Positions 1 through 8,479 are shown, counted from the stretch's first letter. The stretch is 64,000 bases of DNA from Mesotoga prima MesG1.Ag.4.2 (GCF_000147715.2 NC_017934.1:2108001-2172000); one strand, 5' to 3'. The notes: a model not told the origin generated them from the sequence alone. Numbers and translations are program-made.

Positions 1-537
1 GTTAAGAGTCCGCTGGCAAGTTCTGAGCCCAACACTCCTATGAGAAATCTTCTTGGCATTCCTTACACAAGAACAATAGCAAAGAACGGTTGTTCGTACT
101 ATTTTGTTTCGCAGGCAAGGGACTGGATGCCCGACAAGATAGGCGGACTTCTCTGGTTCGGACTTGACAACCCGAGAAAGGGAGCTTGGATTCCTGTTTA
201 TGTAGGGACTCTTCCCAATACGCTCCCGGAGTCTTGGGTGACCTTAAACAGAGATGAGCTTGACAGGAGCTGCTCTTATTGGGCTTTTGATCTTGTCGAT
301 AAGATTTCAAATCAGAGGCTTGGGGCTCTTATGCCTTTGATAGAGGAAGTAAGAGTACCTTTCCAAACGGAGATGTTCGAAGAACAGAGGGATCTCGACG
401 AAATGGCAATGACCCTTTACGAAGATAATCCCGAGCTTGTTCTTAGACTCCTCTCATCCTATACGGCGAGAAAGATGAGAGAAGCAGAAGAACTCTGGTA
501 TGATCTTTCAGAGGTCTTGTTAACTAAGATCGACTAA
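1..537 (+). CDS. C69-family dipeptidase, C-terminal part (cut by window start)
   Basis: The reading frame is open from base 1, so the gene begins outside the window; 178 residues remain. It aligns by eye with the C-terminal third of the two full C69 dipeptidases downstream: the block CSYYFVSQARDWMPDKIGG matches CSYVIVGQARNWMPDAIGG in the next gene, and both continue with a WFG.D.P segment and a charged helical tail. The family (peptidase C69/U34, Ntn hydrolases) removes dipeptides or hydrolyses small amide substrates. The catalytic N-terminal Cys is not visible here. The tail ends about 25 residues earlier than its paralogues and lacks their closing YP.WWLDAVGY motif. The next gene starts 58 bases downstream with its own ribosome binding site, so they may be co-transcribed. 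Confidence 0.85.
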   Translation, partial: VKSPLASSEPNTPMRNLLGIPYTRTIAKNGCSYYFVSQARDWMPDKIGGLLWFGLDNPRKGAWIPVYVGTLPNTLPESWVTLNRDELDRSCSYWAFDLVDKISNQRLGALMPLIEEVRVPFQTEMFEEQRDLDEMAMTLYEDNPELVLRLLSSYTARKMREAEELWYDLSEVLLTKID

Positions 538-595
538 GTAATTGACTTTGGGCCGGTTGATGCCGGTCCATTACTTTGAAAGGGGAGTGAAAGAA

Positions 596-2191
596 ATGAG
601 ACGTGCACTTATTGTTATGCTAGTCCTCATTGTCGGTTATGGAGTAGTAGCAATGGCATGTACTTCGATACTTGTCGGAAAAGACGCATCTGTCGACGGT
701 TCTACTATGGTGACACATACTTGCGACGGCAGTTACGACGCCAGGTTACAGGTGATTCCCGGTGGAGTACATGAAGAAGGCGAGACGGTAAGTATCTACA
801 AGGGTTTGTGCCAGGCGGGTATTCCAGGTAGAACGGTTCAGTATGTTGGAGAGATTCCACAGGTTCCCGAAACTTACACCTACTTCCACACCGGCTACCC
901 GTTTATGAACGAACATCAGGTAATTATCGGAGAAACAACCTGGAGTGGAGAAAGAGCGCTCAGAAACTCCCAGGGTTGGATGACAATCGAGCAGCTCCAG
1001 GTGCTGGGTTTGCAGAGAGGAAAGACAGCCAGAGAAGTCATTCAGATAATGGGTGAACTTGCTGAGAAATATGGTTATGGTGACGGCGGCGAGGGGCTTA
1101 CAGTAATTGATGGAGACGAAGCCTGGTTGTTTGAGATCTGTGGCCCCGGTCCTTTCTGGTCTCCTGGAAGCGAAGAACCCGGAGCAGTATGGGTTGCGCA
1201 GAGAATTCCCGATGACCACGTCCTTGTCCATGCAAATAGATCTAGAATTGGCGAAATCGATCTTGAGAACACAGATTATTTCATGGCATCACCCAATGTA
1301 TACTCAACGGCACAGGAACTCGAGCTGTGGGACGGACAGGAACCATTCCTTTTCTATGCAGCTTACGGGCCAAAGAATGCCTTTTATAACACGAGACGTG
1401 AATGGAGGGTTCTGGACCTTCTTGCCCCGTCTCTAGAGCTCGATCCATGGGCAGAAAGATATCCGTTGTCTGTCAAGCCAGATAAGAAAGTGTCTGCGCA
1501 GGATCTTATGATGATTAAGCGTGACCACTATGAAGGAACCGAATTCGATCTCACTGTTGGCCTTGCCGCAGGTCCTTTTGGTAATCCCAATAGGTATGCT
1601 ACTCCCGCCAGTGCAAGACCGGAAGGCATAAACTATGACGGTTGGGAAAGAGCTATATCTATGTTCAGATGCTCATATGTCATAGTTGGGCAGGCAAGAA
1701 ACTGGATGCCAGATGCGATCGGTGGAGTTGTGTGGTTCGGAGAGGATGCACCTCACTCGACAGTTTATATTCCATTCTACGCAGGTGCGACCAGTGTTCC
1801 CGAGTCGTTCAGTCAAGGAGCAAGGGATTTCTTCGACAGAAGCTCTGCTTGGTGGGCATTCAACCACGTGTCAAACCTAGCCGATCTGAGATATAATGTC
1901 GCAATAGAGATAATCAAAGAGGAATACACGAAGTTTGAGACTGAGTTCCTCGCAAATCAGCCGCTGATCGAAAAGGTTGCGCTGGATCTCTATGCAGAGA
2001 ATCCCGAAGCGGCTATCGATTTCATTACTAATTACAGCAACGGGCTAGCAAACAGAGTTGTCGATAGATGGTGGAAGCTGGCCGATGAGCTAATTTACAC
2101 CCTGAACGATGGGTATGTTGATGGTAAGACTGTGGGTTATCCGACGTGGTGGCTCGAAGCTGTTGGTTATGGAGATACAACTGCAAGATAG
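596..2191 (+). CDS. Secreted C69-family dipeptidase (Ntn hydrolase)
   Basis: A 531-residue exported peptidase. I chose ATG 596 because AGGGGAG at 580-586 sits at proper spacing and the signal peptide starts there; an in-frame TTG at 542 has no such site. Residues 1-21 are a hydrophobic signal peptide ending AMA, directly followed by Cys22 in CTSILVGKDASVDGS, the expected N-terminal nucleophile block of the C69 family. Other family landmarks are NEHQVIIGE near residue 110 and LAAGPFGNPNRY near 330. Family role: hydrolysis of dipeptides or short amides. A strong terminator follows at 2211. It is a tandem paralogue of the genes at 1-537 and 4515-6179. Substrate cannot be told from sequence. Confidence 0.92.
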   Translation: MRRALIVMLVLIVGYGVVAMACTSILVGKDASVDGSTMVTHTCDGSYDARLQVIPGGVHEEGETVSIYKGLCQAGIPGRTVQYVGEIPQVPETYTYFHTGYPFMNEHQVIIGETTWSGERALRNSQGWMTIEQLQVLGLQRGKTAREVIQIMGELAEKYGYGDGGEGLTVIDGDEAWLFEICGPGPFWSPGSEEPGAVWVAQRIPDDHVLVHANRSRIGEIDLENTDYFMASPNVYSTAQELELWDGQEPFLFYAAYGPKNAFYNTRREWRVLDLLAPSLELDPWAERYPLSVKPDKKVSAQDLMMIKRDHYEGTEFDLTVGLAAGPFGNPNRYATPASARPEGINYDGWERAISMFRCSYVIVGQARNWMPDAIGGVVWFGEDAPHSTVYIPFYAGATSVPESFSQGARDFFDRSSAWWAFNHVSNLADLRYNVAIEIIKEEYTKFETEFLANQPLIEKVALDLYAENPEAAIDFITNYSNGLANRVVDRWWKLADELIYTLNDGYVDGKTVGYPTWWLEAVGYGDTTAR

Positions 2192-2210
2192 ATACTGATC
2201 GTTTATTTGT

Positions 2211-2238
2211 AAGGGCGGATATTATTCCGCCCTTTTTT
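2211..2238 (+). terminator. Rho-independent terminator after dipeptidase
   Basis: AAGGGCGGA at 2211-2219 pairs with TCCGCCCTT at 2226-2234 around a TATTAT loop and runs into six T residues. It closes the transcript of the dipeptidase ending at 2191. Confidence 0.9.
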
Positions 2239-2543
2239 AAAGCTATAGATGGAGTGATCCGCGAAAAACATCCAGTGAGTGCAAGTGTGCTCAAATCAGC
2301 TAATTCGCAATGCGTTGCATATTCGAAAGATAAAACCTACTCTTCCTGGATTGATTTTCGAATCCCTGAAAGGGTTTGAGTCTTTCCGAAGCTAACTGGA
2401 GCTTTTTCCTCCTATTTAACACTTGTGTATCGATTGAAGGAAGGAGGCATATTCTCGGGACCCTTTGCTATAATGAATATAGAAAGTTCTCGAACCTTAC
2501 TTATGTTGATTTTTTTAGTATCTACAGAGTTTATTGCTTGGGG
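2239..2543. other. Gene-free leader region
   Basis: About 300 bases without a convincing gene. An open frame runs through it into the downstream gene but lacks a ribosome binding site and protein-like composition. Near 2352-2375 there is a small hairpin built on CCCT-GAA-AGGG. The promoter at 2466-2474 lies at its end. Confidence 0.5.
2466..2474 (+). promoter_or_regulatory. Extended -10 promoter
   Basis: TG-c-TATAAT at 2466-2474 is a perfect extended -10 element. No good -35 lies 17 bases upstream. It would start RNA near 2481, upstream of the exported protein at 2544, which supports that gene's shorter start. Confidence 0.55.
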
Positions 2544-3167
2544 ATGTCACTTTTGAAAATTGCTACGATCTTTTTGATTCTTATTGCGAGTTCAGTTCTT
2601 TGCTCGCTGTCTATCGAACCGCTCCCCGTAATTGAAGATCCAGTGCTTTTTACAGTTTGGGGTGAGAGCATAGAGCTTCAAAACATAAACTATTTCTGTG
2701 ATAGTCTTCAAGTTGCACGTGATTATTCACCGGGTGCAAGTATCGAAGATCTGTGTGAAGGCGCCGGATTCAGGATTGAAGAAGAGCTTTCAGGAGAATC
2801 TTTCCATCCATTTTATGTTTCAGGGACACCTTACCGCACACTTGTGATAATTGCCGGGAGTTCTTTGCCAGAGTCGAGAGCAGACATAGAGAGAATTGAA
2901 GAGCTTGCTTCCTCAGTGAAGTCTTCAAATGGATTAGTGATGGTAATCGATATAGATGTTGAAGGATCGGGAGATGATCCGCTGAAGCAGGAATTTGATC
3001 AAAGATTGGTGCGGTATCTAGATGTTCTGATTGTAGCTGAAAGGCCAGTTGGAGAGTATCTGTCTTTCTTGGAAGGAGAGACTCCTATAGTTGTTGAGTT
3101 ACCCGTGGTTGTAGACCTCGTTTCGATTTTCGAAAGGGACTTTGGGGGCGGCAGATGCTGCGATTGA
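2544..3167 (+). CDS. Exported protein, divergent DUF6305-like paralogue
   Basis: A 207-residue protein with signal peptide (residues 1-22, LIASSVLCS). The mature part has the same order of motifs as the protein at 6296-6931: a PVLFTVWGESIELQNINYFCD block matching PVVITSAGQSAEVETVNYVAD, then a hydrophobic strand TLVIIAGSSLPE matching SLLLVLGASLKG, then a D.E..RIEEL helix and a final IVVELP strand. I recall this family as DUF6305 in RefSeq; function unknown. ATG 2544 is chosen for the signal peptide and the promoter just upstream; no clear Shine-Dalgarno is visible, which is unusual here. It lacks the GGE motif its paralogue carries at the equivalent place. The stop lies 11 bases before the next gene. 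Confidence 0.7.
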   Translation: MSLLKIATIFLILIASSVLCSLSIEPLPVIEDPVLFTVWGESIELQNINYFCDSLQVARDYSPGASIEDLCEGAGFRIEEELSGESFHPFYVSGTPYRTLVIIAGSSLPESRADIERIEELASSVKSSNGLVMVIDIDVEGSGDDPLKQEFDQRLVRYLDVLIVAERPVGEYLSFLEGETPIVVELPVVVDLVSIFERDFGGGRCCD

Positions 3168-3178
3168 TTGGAGGAAAT

Positions 3179-4450
3179 ATGAAGAGAGTTCTCTTGATTA
3201 CGATGATTTTGATTGGCACATTCGCACTATCTCAGATTCATTTGGAAGACTCAGTTACTTTTGGGAGCGAAGGTGACGATGTGGCCAATGATCTAGTAGT
3301 GTTGAGCGACGGAAAATTACTACTGGTAGGGTATACAACTTCGTTTTCTGGAGAGCTTGGAAGTTCTAAAGGAGAAGAGGATTTCCTGATTCTTAAGCTA
3401 GATGAAAGGCTACGCATAATCTGGTCAAAGACATATGGAGGAAGCGGGCGTGACATTGCTGAAGCAGTTCTCGAAACATCAGACGGAGAAATAGTGGTTG
3501 TGGGATTGACAGAGTCGTCAGATGGAGATGTTTCTGAAAGTGATAAGCTTGGCGATTTTTGGGTCGTTAAGCTCTCGCCCACCGGAGAACTCCTTTGGGA
3601 GAAAACCTTCGGGGGAAGCAGCCAGGATCATGCTTATGACGTAGTGGAAAGCCCTTCGGGGAATATTCTGGTCGCCGGCTACACCAGGTCTCCCGACGGG
3701 GACATCGAAGGACACGTATGGGGCGAAGATTTCTGGATAGTTGAGATTTCACCATCCGGTCAGGTATTGAAGCAATGGGTTCTTGATGGAGGAAACAACA
3801 ACGAAGATCTTGCAAGAAAGCTTTTCGTAAATGATATGGGAGATATTTTGATTACGGGATACACCGCATATAAGGATGTAGGGATCAGCTGCAACTACGT
3901 GAATGAACAGGCGGCTCTTGCCATTATTCATGCTGAGGGTATTTCTTCTTATTACGCTTTTGGAGGCATGTATCTTGAGGATGGCTACGACGTGCTTGCT
4001 TCTGAAGAAACAATAGTCATAGTCGGTGAACAGGATGCTGGAATCTCTATGTTTTCGACCGGTCTTGGCGGAAAGGACTTCTATGTAGTCGCGATAGGTG
4101 AAAAGGGGCAGGAATTGTGGTCAGAGAATTACGGTGGAACCTTCACGGATATAGCCCGTGTAGTAAAACCGTTTGGAGCTAGTGATCTTCTAGTTGCCGG
4201 TCATACAACTTCGCAGGATATTGACATTGAAGATCCGCTCGGGATGACAGATGGGTGGATAATCGTTGTTAATGAAAACGGTGAGCTTGTCGAATCGTTG
4301 TCGGTAGGTGGCTCGGCTGACGATTTCATTCTTTCGGGTGTCAATTACGGTGAAAAGTACATTTTATGTGGTTGTTCAACGTCATCTGACGGAGACCTGG
4401 AAAGCAACAAGGGTAAAAAAGACATCTGGTTGATTACGTTAGGAAAATAG
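3179..4450 (+). CDS. Exported seven-repeat beta-propeller protein
   Basis: A 423-residue secreted protein. ATG 3179 follows GGAGG at 3170-3174 and begins a signal peptide (residues 1-17). The mature protein consists of seven repeats of 57-59 residues starting near residues 28, 87, 145, 204, 262, 319 and 377. Each opens with (F/Y)GG....D.A..V, continues with a strand reading LLVGYT or equivalent and a polar S.DGD turn, then a DFW.V.L strand. Seven regular repeats point to a seven-bladed propeller of the SBBP/delta-60 kind, probably for binding or scaffolding. No catalytic motif is seen. It is tightly linked to the upstream exported protein (11-base gap) and followed by a C69 dipeptidase. Confidence 0.85.
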   Translation: MKRVLLITMILIGTFALSQIHLEDSVTFGSEGDDVANDLVVLSDGKLLLVGYTTSFSGELGSSKGEEDFLILKLDERLRIIWSKTYGGSGRDIAEAVLETSDGEIVVVGLTESSDGDVSESDKLGDFWVVKLSPTGELLWEKTFGGSSQDHAYDVVESPSGNILVAGYTRSPDGDIEGHVWGEDFWIVEISPSGQVLKQWVLDGGNNNEDLARKLFVNDMGDILITGYTAYKDVGISCNYVNEQAALAIIHAEGISSYYAFGGMYLEDGYDVLASEETIVIVGEQDAGISMFSTGLGGKDFYVVAIGEKGQELWSENYGGTFTDIARVVKPFGASDLLVAGHTTSQDIDIEDPLGMTDGWIIVVNENGELVESLSVGGSADDFILSGVNYGEKYILCGCSTSSDGDLESNKGKKDIWLITLGK

Positions 4451-4452
4451 AT

Positions 4453-4487
4453 AAGGTCTAGCGACCTTAAACTGGGGTTAATCCCCA
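4453..4487 (+). other. Two small tandem hairpins between genes
   Basis: AAGGTC-TAGC-GACCTT (4453-4468) is followed at once by TGGGG-TTAAT-CCCCA (4473-4487). Neither is followed by a T run, so they look like intercistronic RNA stems (processing or stability) and not a terminator. Confidence 0.45.
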
Positions 4488-4514
4488 ATAAAATCAAGTT
4501 GGGAGGGGTTTCAA

Positions 4515-6179
4515 TTGCGTAAGATCCTGTTGGTCCTGATTGTGGCTGCAGCAATAGTTAGCATCGGCTTTGCATGTACCACGATCATCGTAACTAAGGG
4601 TGCGTCTGTTGACGGTTCGGTAATGACGAGTCATTCAGCTGACTGCGGCCTCTGTGATTTCAGGTACGTCTATGTTCCACCCGCAGACTATGAAGCGGGA
4701 GCAAAGAGAGCAGTTTATCCATTCGTTGAGCCATATCCACGTTATGTCGGTGCGGATATGGGTCCGACCTACAACGATCCGGACCTTCCGGCTACTGAGC
4801 CTCTGGGTTACATCGATCAGGTCGAGCACACATATGGCTACTTTGATGCAGTTTATGGTGTAATCAACGAGCACCAGCTTGCCATTGGCGAATGTACTTG
4901 TTCCGCAAAGGTCTATGCTCAGCCAAAGGCCGGAGAATGCATATTTGACGTAGCCGCTCTTTCCAGAGTTGCTATGGAGAGATGTACAACCGCAAGAGAA
5001 GCCGTTGAACTGATGGGCGCACTTGCCGTTGAGTACGGTTACTACGGTTGGGGAGAAACACTCACAGTAACAGACCCTAATGAAGCATGGGTCTTCGAAA
5101 TCTGTGCAACGCCTGACAAGAAGAGCGCACTTTGGGCGGCAAAGAAGGTTCCCGATGGAACGGTCTTTGTTGAGTCAAACCTATTCAGGATTAGAGAACT
5201 CGATCCTGAAAGCCCTGACAATATGTTCTCCCCGAATCTTATCGAAGTTGCAACGGAGGCCGGCTGGTACGATCCCAGTACCGGTCCTATCGACTGGATG
5301 GCTACTGTTAGTACAGGCGAGTACTCTATGCCTTACTATAGTCTGAGAAGAACGTGGAGAGTTTTCGACAGGGTCTCCCCTTCTCTTGGACTTTCTCCAT
5401 GGGTAGAAGACAGTTTTACAAAGGACTACCCGTTCTCTATAGTGCCTGACAAGAAACTGTCGGTAGCAGATGTTATTGATCTTTTCAGAGACCACTACGA
5501 AGGAACGGAATTCGATCTTACCGAAGGACTTGCCGCAGGACCTTTCGGCAATCCCAATCGCTATGCAGGTTCAAGCAAACTAATAAAGGGGAGCTGGGAA
5601 AGAGCTCTTTCTATCTTCAGATGTGAATACGTATTTGTGTCTCAGGTCAGAGATTGGCTTCCGGATCCTGTCGGCGGCGTAGTATGGTGGGGCGCGGCTG
5701 CTCCTCACGAGACAATTCTAGTGCCCATGTACTGTGGAATAACGGACGTTCCATATGCTTATGACAGTGGTAGCCTTCAGGAATTCGACTACGATGTCGC
5801 ATCATGGGCATTCAACTTCATGGGTAACTGGGCAGAGTTGAAGTGGAGCTACATGTACCCGGAGATTCAGGAACTGCAGAAGAAGATCGAAGGAAAGCTC
5901 TTTGCAGTACAGCCAGCTATCGAGGCAGCTGCTGCACAGCTTTATGAGACAGATCCAGAACTGTGTAAGGAATTCCTTACAGATTACGTTGCTGACGTGA
6001 CTGACAGAGTGATGGCAGAAGTGTGGGATTTCAACGAATATCTTATTACGAAGTACAGAGACGGATACATAAACATTCCGAACGTTGGTTCGTCTGCTGG
6101 ATACCCCGACTGGTGGCTTGATGCAGTAGGATACGACGAAGGCCATATTTTCGGCGAAGACGGCTACAAAGCTAAGTAA
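4515..6179 (+). CDS. Secreted C69-family dipeptidase (Ntn hydrolase)
   Basis: A 554-residue exported peptidase starting at TTG 4515, six bases after GGGAGGGG at 4501-4508. Residues 1-20 form a signal peptide ending GFA. Cys21 begins CTTIIVTKGASVDGS, the nucleophile block of C69 dipeptidases. Further shared blocks are NEHQLAIGECTC near 115, DHYEGTEFDLTEGLAAGPFGNPNRY near 325-350 and the C-terminal YPDWWLDAVGY. It is clearly paralogous to the gene at 596-2191 and, unlike it, has many extra cysteines in the mature part. Expected activity is hydrolysis of dipeptides or small amides outside the membrane. Terminator at 6187. Confidence 0.92.
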   Translation: MRKILLVLIVAAAIVSIGFACTTIIVTKGASVDGSVMTSHSADCGLCDFRYVYVPPADYEAGAKRAVYPFVEPYPRYVGADMGPTYNDPDLPATEPLGYIDQVEHTYGYFDAVYGVINEHQLAIGECTCSAKVYAQPKAGECIFDVAALSRVAMERCTTAREAVELMGALAVEYGYYGWGETLTVTDPNEAWVFEICATPDKKSALWAAKKVPDGTVFVESNLFRIRELDPESPDNMFSPNLIEVATEAGWYDPSTGPIDWMATVSTGEYSMPYYSLRRTWRVFDRVSPSLGLSPWVEDSFTKDYPFSIVPDKKLSVADVIDLFRDHYEGTEFDLTEGLAAGPFGNPNRYAGSSKLIKGSWERALSIFRCEYVFVSQVRDWLPDPVGGVVWWGAAAPHETILVPMYCGITDVPYAYDSGSLQEFDYDVASWAFNFMGNWAELKWSYMYPEIQELQKKIEGKLFAVQPAIEAAAAQLYETDPELCKEFLTDYVADVTDRVMAEVWDFNEYLITKYRDGYINIPNVGSSAGYPDWWLDAVGYDEGHIFGEDGYKAK

Positions 6180-6186
6180 TTGACTT

Positions 6187-6222
6187 ACCCGCCCCCAAAG
6201 TGGGGCGGGTTTTGCTCTTTTT
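6187..6222 (+). terminator. Rho-independent terminator
   Basis: ACCCGCCCC (6187-6195) pairs with GGGGCGGGT (6202-6210), then TTTTGCTCTTTTTT. It ends the dipeptidase transcript at 6179. Confidence 0.9.
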
Positions 6223-6295
6223 TGTATTTCAAACCTTGTAGACGATTCTTGATTCATATATAGTGTTTAAGATTTCGAATGAGGAGGTTACTTAC

Positions 6296-6931
6296 ATGAG
6301 AAGATTTCTGTTAGTTCTGATTGTAGTTTCTCTTGTCAGTGTTTTTGCGTTTGCCGAACCCGAGGTAAAACTCGGTTTGCCTGTCGTAATCACTTCTGCC
6401 GGTCAGAGCGCAGAGGTTGAAACAGTCAACTATGTTGCCGATGAAGTCGGCCTGAAGTACGACTACTGTGACGTTCTTTCCAAGGATGAGCTTGCGGCTG
6501 GAGTTGGACTCGGTGGAGCCAAGTCAGCAATAGGAAAGCACGTCACGACGCTTTCTCCCGATCCCGAAGGTACTAAGTTCCAGTCTCTGTTACTCGTTCT
6601 TGGCGCCAGCCTTAAAGGCATGGGCGCTTCCGGTCTCTCAGTTGACACGGAAGTTGACAGACTCAAGGACCTTATAGAATATGCGAAGGCAAACAAAATA
6701 AAGATTGTTGCAGTTGCTATTGGAGGAGAGATTCAAAGAGGTCTTCCAGGAAGTCCGATCGAAGTTATTATCGACACCGTCGTTCCCCATGCTGACGTAT
6801 TCATAGTTACAAAGGATTCAAATGGCGATGGGAAGTTCACGAAGGCGGCGGAAGCCAGAAACGTTCCAATAGTAGAGATCGATTCTGCATTTGATCTTCT
6901 CGATACTTTTACACAGGTATTTGGCTTGTAG
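6296..6931 (+). CDS. Exported DUF6305-like protein
   Basis: A 211-residue secreted protein. ATG 6296 follows GAGGAGGT at 6281-6288; a GTG at 6263 in frame is less likely. Signal peptide is residues 1-20 (FAFAEPE). The mature part alternates strands and helices: PVVITSAGQSAEVETVNY, a VTTLSPDPEGTKF turn, LLLVLGASLKGMG, a helix D.EVDRLKDLIEYAKANKI, then VAVAIGGEIQRG and a final DVFIVTKDSNGDGKFTKAA. The order suggests a small Rossmann-like domain. I recall it as DUF6305, unknown function. It stands directly before the permease at 6997, separated by a stable hairpin, so a role as extracytoplasmic partner of that transporter is possible but only inferred. Confidence 0.75.
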   Translation: MRRFLLVLIVVSLVSVFAFAEPEVKLGLPVVITSAGQSAEVETVNYVADEVGLKYDYCDVLSKDELAAGVGLGGAKSAIGKHVTTLSPDPEGTKFQSLLLVLGASLKGMGASGLSVDTEVDRLKDLIEYAKANKIKIVAVAIGGEIQRGLPGSPIEVIIDTVVPHADVFIVTKDSNGDGKFTKAAEARNVPIVEIDSAFDLLDTFTQVFGL

Positions 6932-6941
6932 TTTCTTGGTG

Positions 6942-6973
6942 GCCGGCGCAATAGTTTTATCTACCGCGCCGGC
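6942..6973 (+). other. Intercistronic hairpin before permease gene
   Basis: GCCGGCGC (6942-6949) and GCGCCGGC (6966-6973) form an 8-base GC stem with a 16-base loop. No T tract follows, and the ribosome binding site of the permease gene starts eight bases later. It probably stabilises or splits the mRNA of the exported protein. Confidence 0.55.
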
Positions 6974-6996
6974 TCCAATTAAAGGGGGTAATCAGA

Positions 6997-8301
6997 TTGT
7001 CAGCTGATGCAATATACATGCAAACGATCATAGCAGGAATAGTTATGGTTGGAGCCTATGCCGTCGGGAAGTTTCTGAAATTTTCAACCGAACTATGTAT
7101 GTTTGTCGCAGTAATCGGTGGTGCCATTGCCGGGGGAGCGGGATTTGATACTTTCAGGCATATTGCCGAAGGATCGGTAACCTACCTCGACATTGGACTA
7201 ATTTTCGTGTTTGCAACGATATTTATGAACATCATCAAGGAATCGGGTGGAACGAATTACATAGTAAGAAAGATAATAGGTGCCTTCCACAACAAGAGAA
7301 TACTGATGCTGATACTTCTCATGCTTGTGATTCTTGTTCCCGGTGCCCTAACAGGTGCCGGAAGCATCTCGGTCCTGGTTGTTGGAGGAACGGTTGCGGC
7401 CGCTCTCAACGCAATGGGACTTTCGAAGGTGAGAATCTCGGCGTTGATTTTCATTGTCGCCGGTTTGAGTGCCGCTGCTCCGCCAGTTAACATCTGGGCG
7501 ATGATGACCTGTGCCGGAACGGCCATTCCTTACGTTGGATTTACGATGCCTCTTCTCATACCGGTCCTGATTCTTGGGCTTTTCACCGTGCTGTTTTTTG
7601 GACGCGGGGCAGGAAATATCGACAAAGAAAAGGCTCTCAAAGAGATTCCCGATCCAAAAGGACTCTCCGGATGGAGTGTTGGAGTACCTTTCCTTGTCTT
7701 GATCTTCCTGCTTGGAGCTCCTAGAATCTGGCCATTTGATTTCCCGGTCCTCGGATTGCCTCTGGTATTTGCAATCTGTGCTTTGGTAGCATGGCTTATG
7801 AACTTCAAGAGAGTTGATATATTGAAGGTCAGCAGAGAAACGGTCGCTCAATTGACGCCGCTCATAGCGACTACCGCTGTCGTCGGTATGCTGATACAGG
7901 TGATGAGTTTTAACGGTGTCAAAGGCTTGATTTCCATGTGGATTGTGACTGCTCCTCTCGCGATCGTCTGGATTCTCCTTCCTTTCATAATACCAATATC
8001 GGAAGGTCTCCTGACGTATGGTGGTGCTACGGTAATTGGCATACCTCTTATATGGATGTTGAACTCGAACGGGATCAACCCGGTAATCGTTCTGGCAGGA
8101 CTGAGTTTACTGTGGCCTCTTGGGGATGGATTGCCCCCGACTGCGCTTATTGGGCGCTTGACGGTTAGCACAGTAGGTTACAAAGGCTCATATGGCTCAT
8201 TCTTGAAAGAATGCGTGGTGCCCTGGATAGCCATAACTGTCGTTGCAATGATACTGGTTATCTTTGCAAATAAATTCAACTTCCTGATGATGGTAGGTTG
8301 A
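6997..8301 (+). CDS. Ion-transporter/TRAP-large-subunit-like membrane permease
   Basis: A 434-residue polytopic membrane protein with about 12 hydrophobic segments. TTG 6997 is eight bases after AAAGGGGG at 6981-6988. Two pseudo-repeats each carry a re-entrant-like motif: GALTGAGSISVLVVGG with AAPPVNIWAMMTCAGT in the first half, and EGLLTYGGATVIGIP with WPLGDGLPPTALIGR in the second. That layout is typical of the ion-transporter superfamily and most like DctM subunits of TRAP carboxylate transporters (GTG..A and PP motifs). No DctP or DctQ gene is present; instead an exported DUF6305-like gene precedes and a 50-codon membrane gene follows. Substrate is unknown; products of the neighbouring hydrolases (amino acids or acylated amino acids) are an inference. 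Confidence 0.8.
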   Translation: MSADAIYMQTIIAGIVMVGAYAVGKFLKFSTELCMFVAVIGGAIAGGAGFDTFRHIAEGSVTYLDIGLIFVFATIFMNIIKESGGTNYIVRKIIGAFHNKRILMLILLMLVILVPGALTGAGSISVLVVGGTVAAALNAMGLSKVRISALIFIVAGLSAAAPPVNIWAMMTCAGTAIPYVGFTMPLLIPVLILGLFTVLFFGRGAGNIDKEKALKEIPDPKGLSGWSVGVPFLVLIFLLGAPRIWPFDFPVLGLPLVFAICALVAWLMNFKRVDILKVSRETVAQLTPLIATTAVVGMLIQVMSFNGVKGLISMWIVTAPLAIVWILLPFIIPISEGLLTYGGATVIGIPLIWMLNSNGINPVIVLAGLSLLWPLGDGLPPTALIGRLTVSTVGYKGSYGSFLKECVVPWIAITVVAMILVIFANKFNFLMMVG

Positions 8302-8316
8302 GGAGGAGGTGTCGTC

Positions 8317-8469
8317 ATGACTTTGATAATGTTTCTGTATTATGTGATGACAGCCTATGTGGTAGGCATGCTTATCTGGAACTTCATAAAGACGAAGGAT
8401 ATAAACAGCGAAATCTTATATGCACTGGCTCTCTTGCCCCTCATTCTCAGATTGCTTATAATGAGGTAG
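8317..8469 (+). CDS. Tiny two-helix membrane protein (50 aa)
   Basis: A 50-codon gene with a perfect AGGAGGAGGT ribosome binding site at 8301-8310, overlapping the stop region of the permease gene. The product has a first hydrophobic helix at residues 2-22 (begins MTLIMFLYYVMTAYVV), a short polar loop with KTKDINSE, and a second hydrophobic helix at 33-49 ending in Arg. It ends 10 bases before the next gene, so translation of permease, small protein and deacylase is coupled. It does not resemble a family I know. Its position suggests a small subunit or stabiliser of the permease, in the place a DctQ subunit would hold, though it is far shorter than DctQ. Confidence 0.75.
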   Translation: MTLIMFLYYVMTAYVVGMLIWNFIKTKDINSEILYALALLPLILRLLIMR

Positions 8470-8479
8470 GAGGGATATT

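Noticed and set aside
596-661. Lipoprotein signal on the C69 dipeptidases
   Set aside because: The residues before Cys (A-M-A and G-F-A) do not make a lipobox, and the Cys is the expected catalytic nucleophile.
2434-2474. TTGAAG as -35 for the TATAAT at 2469
   Set aside because: Spacer is 29 bases. The extended -10 alone is kept.
2376-2543. Upstream extension of the exported protein gene at 2544 (TTG start)
   Set aside because: The extra 56 residues are not protein-like, would hide the signal peptide and lie upstream of the promoter.
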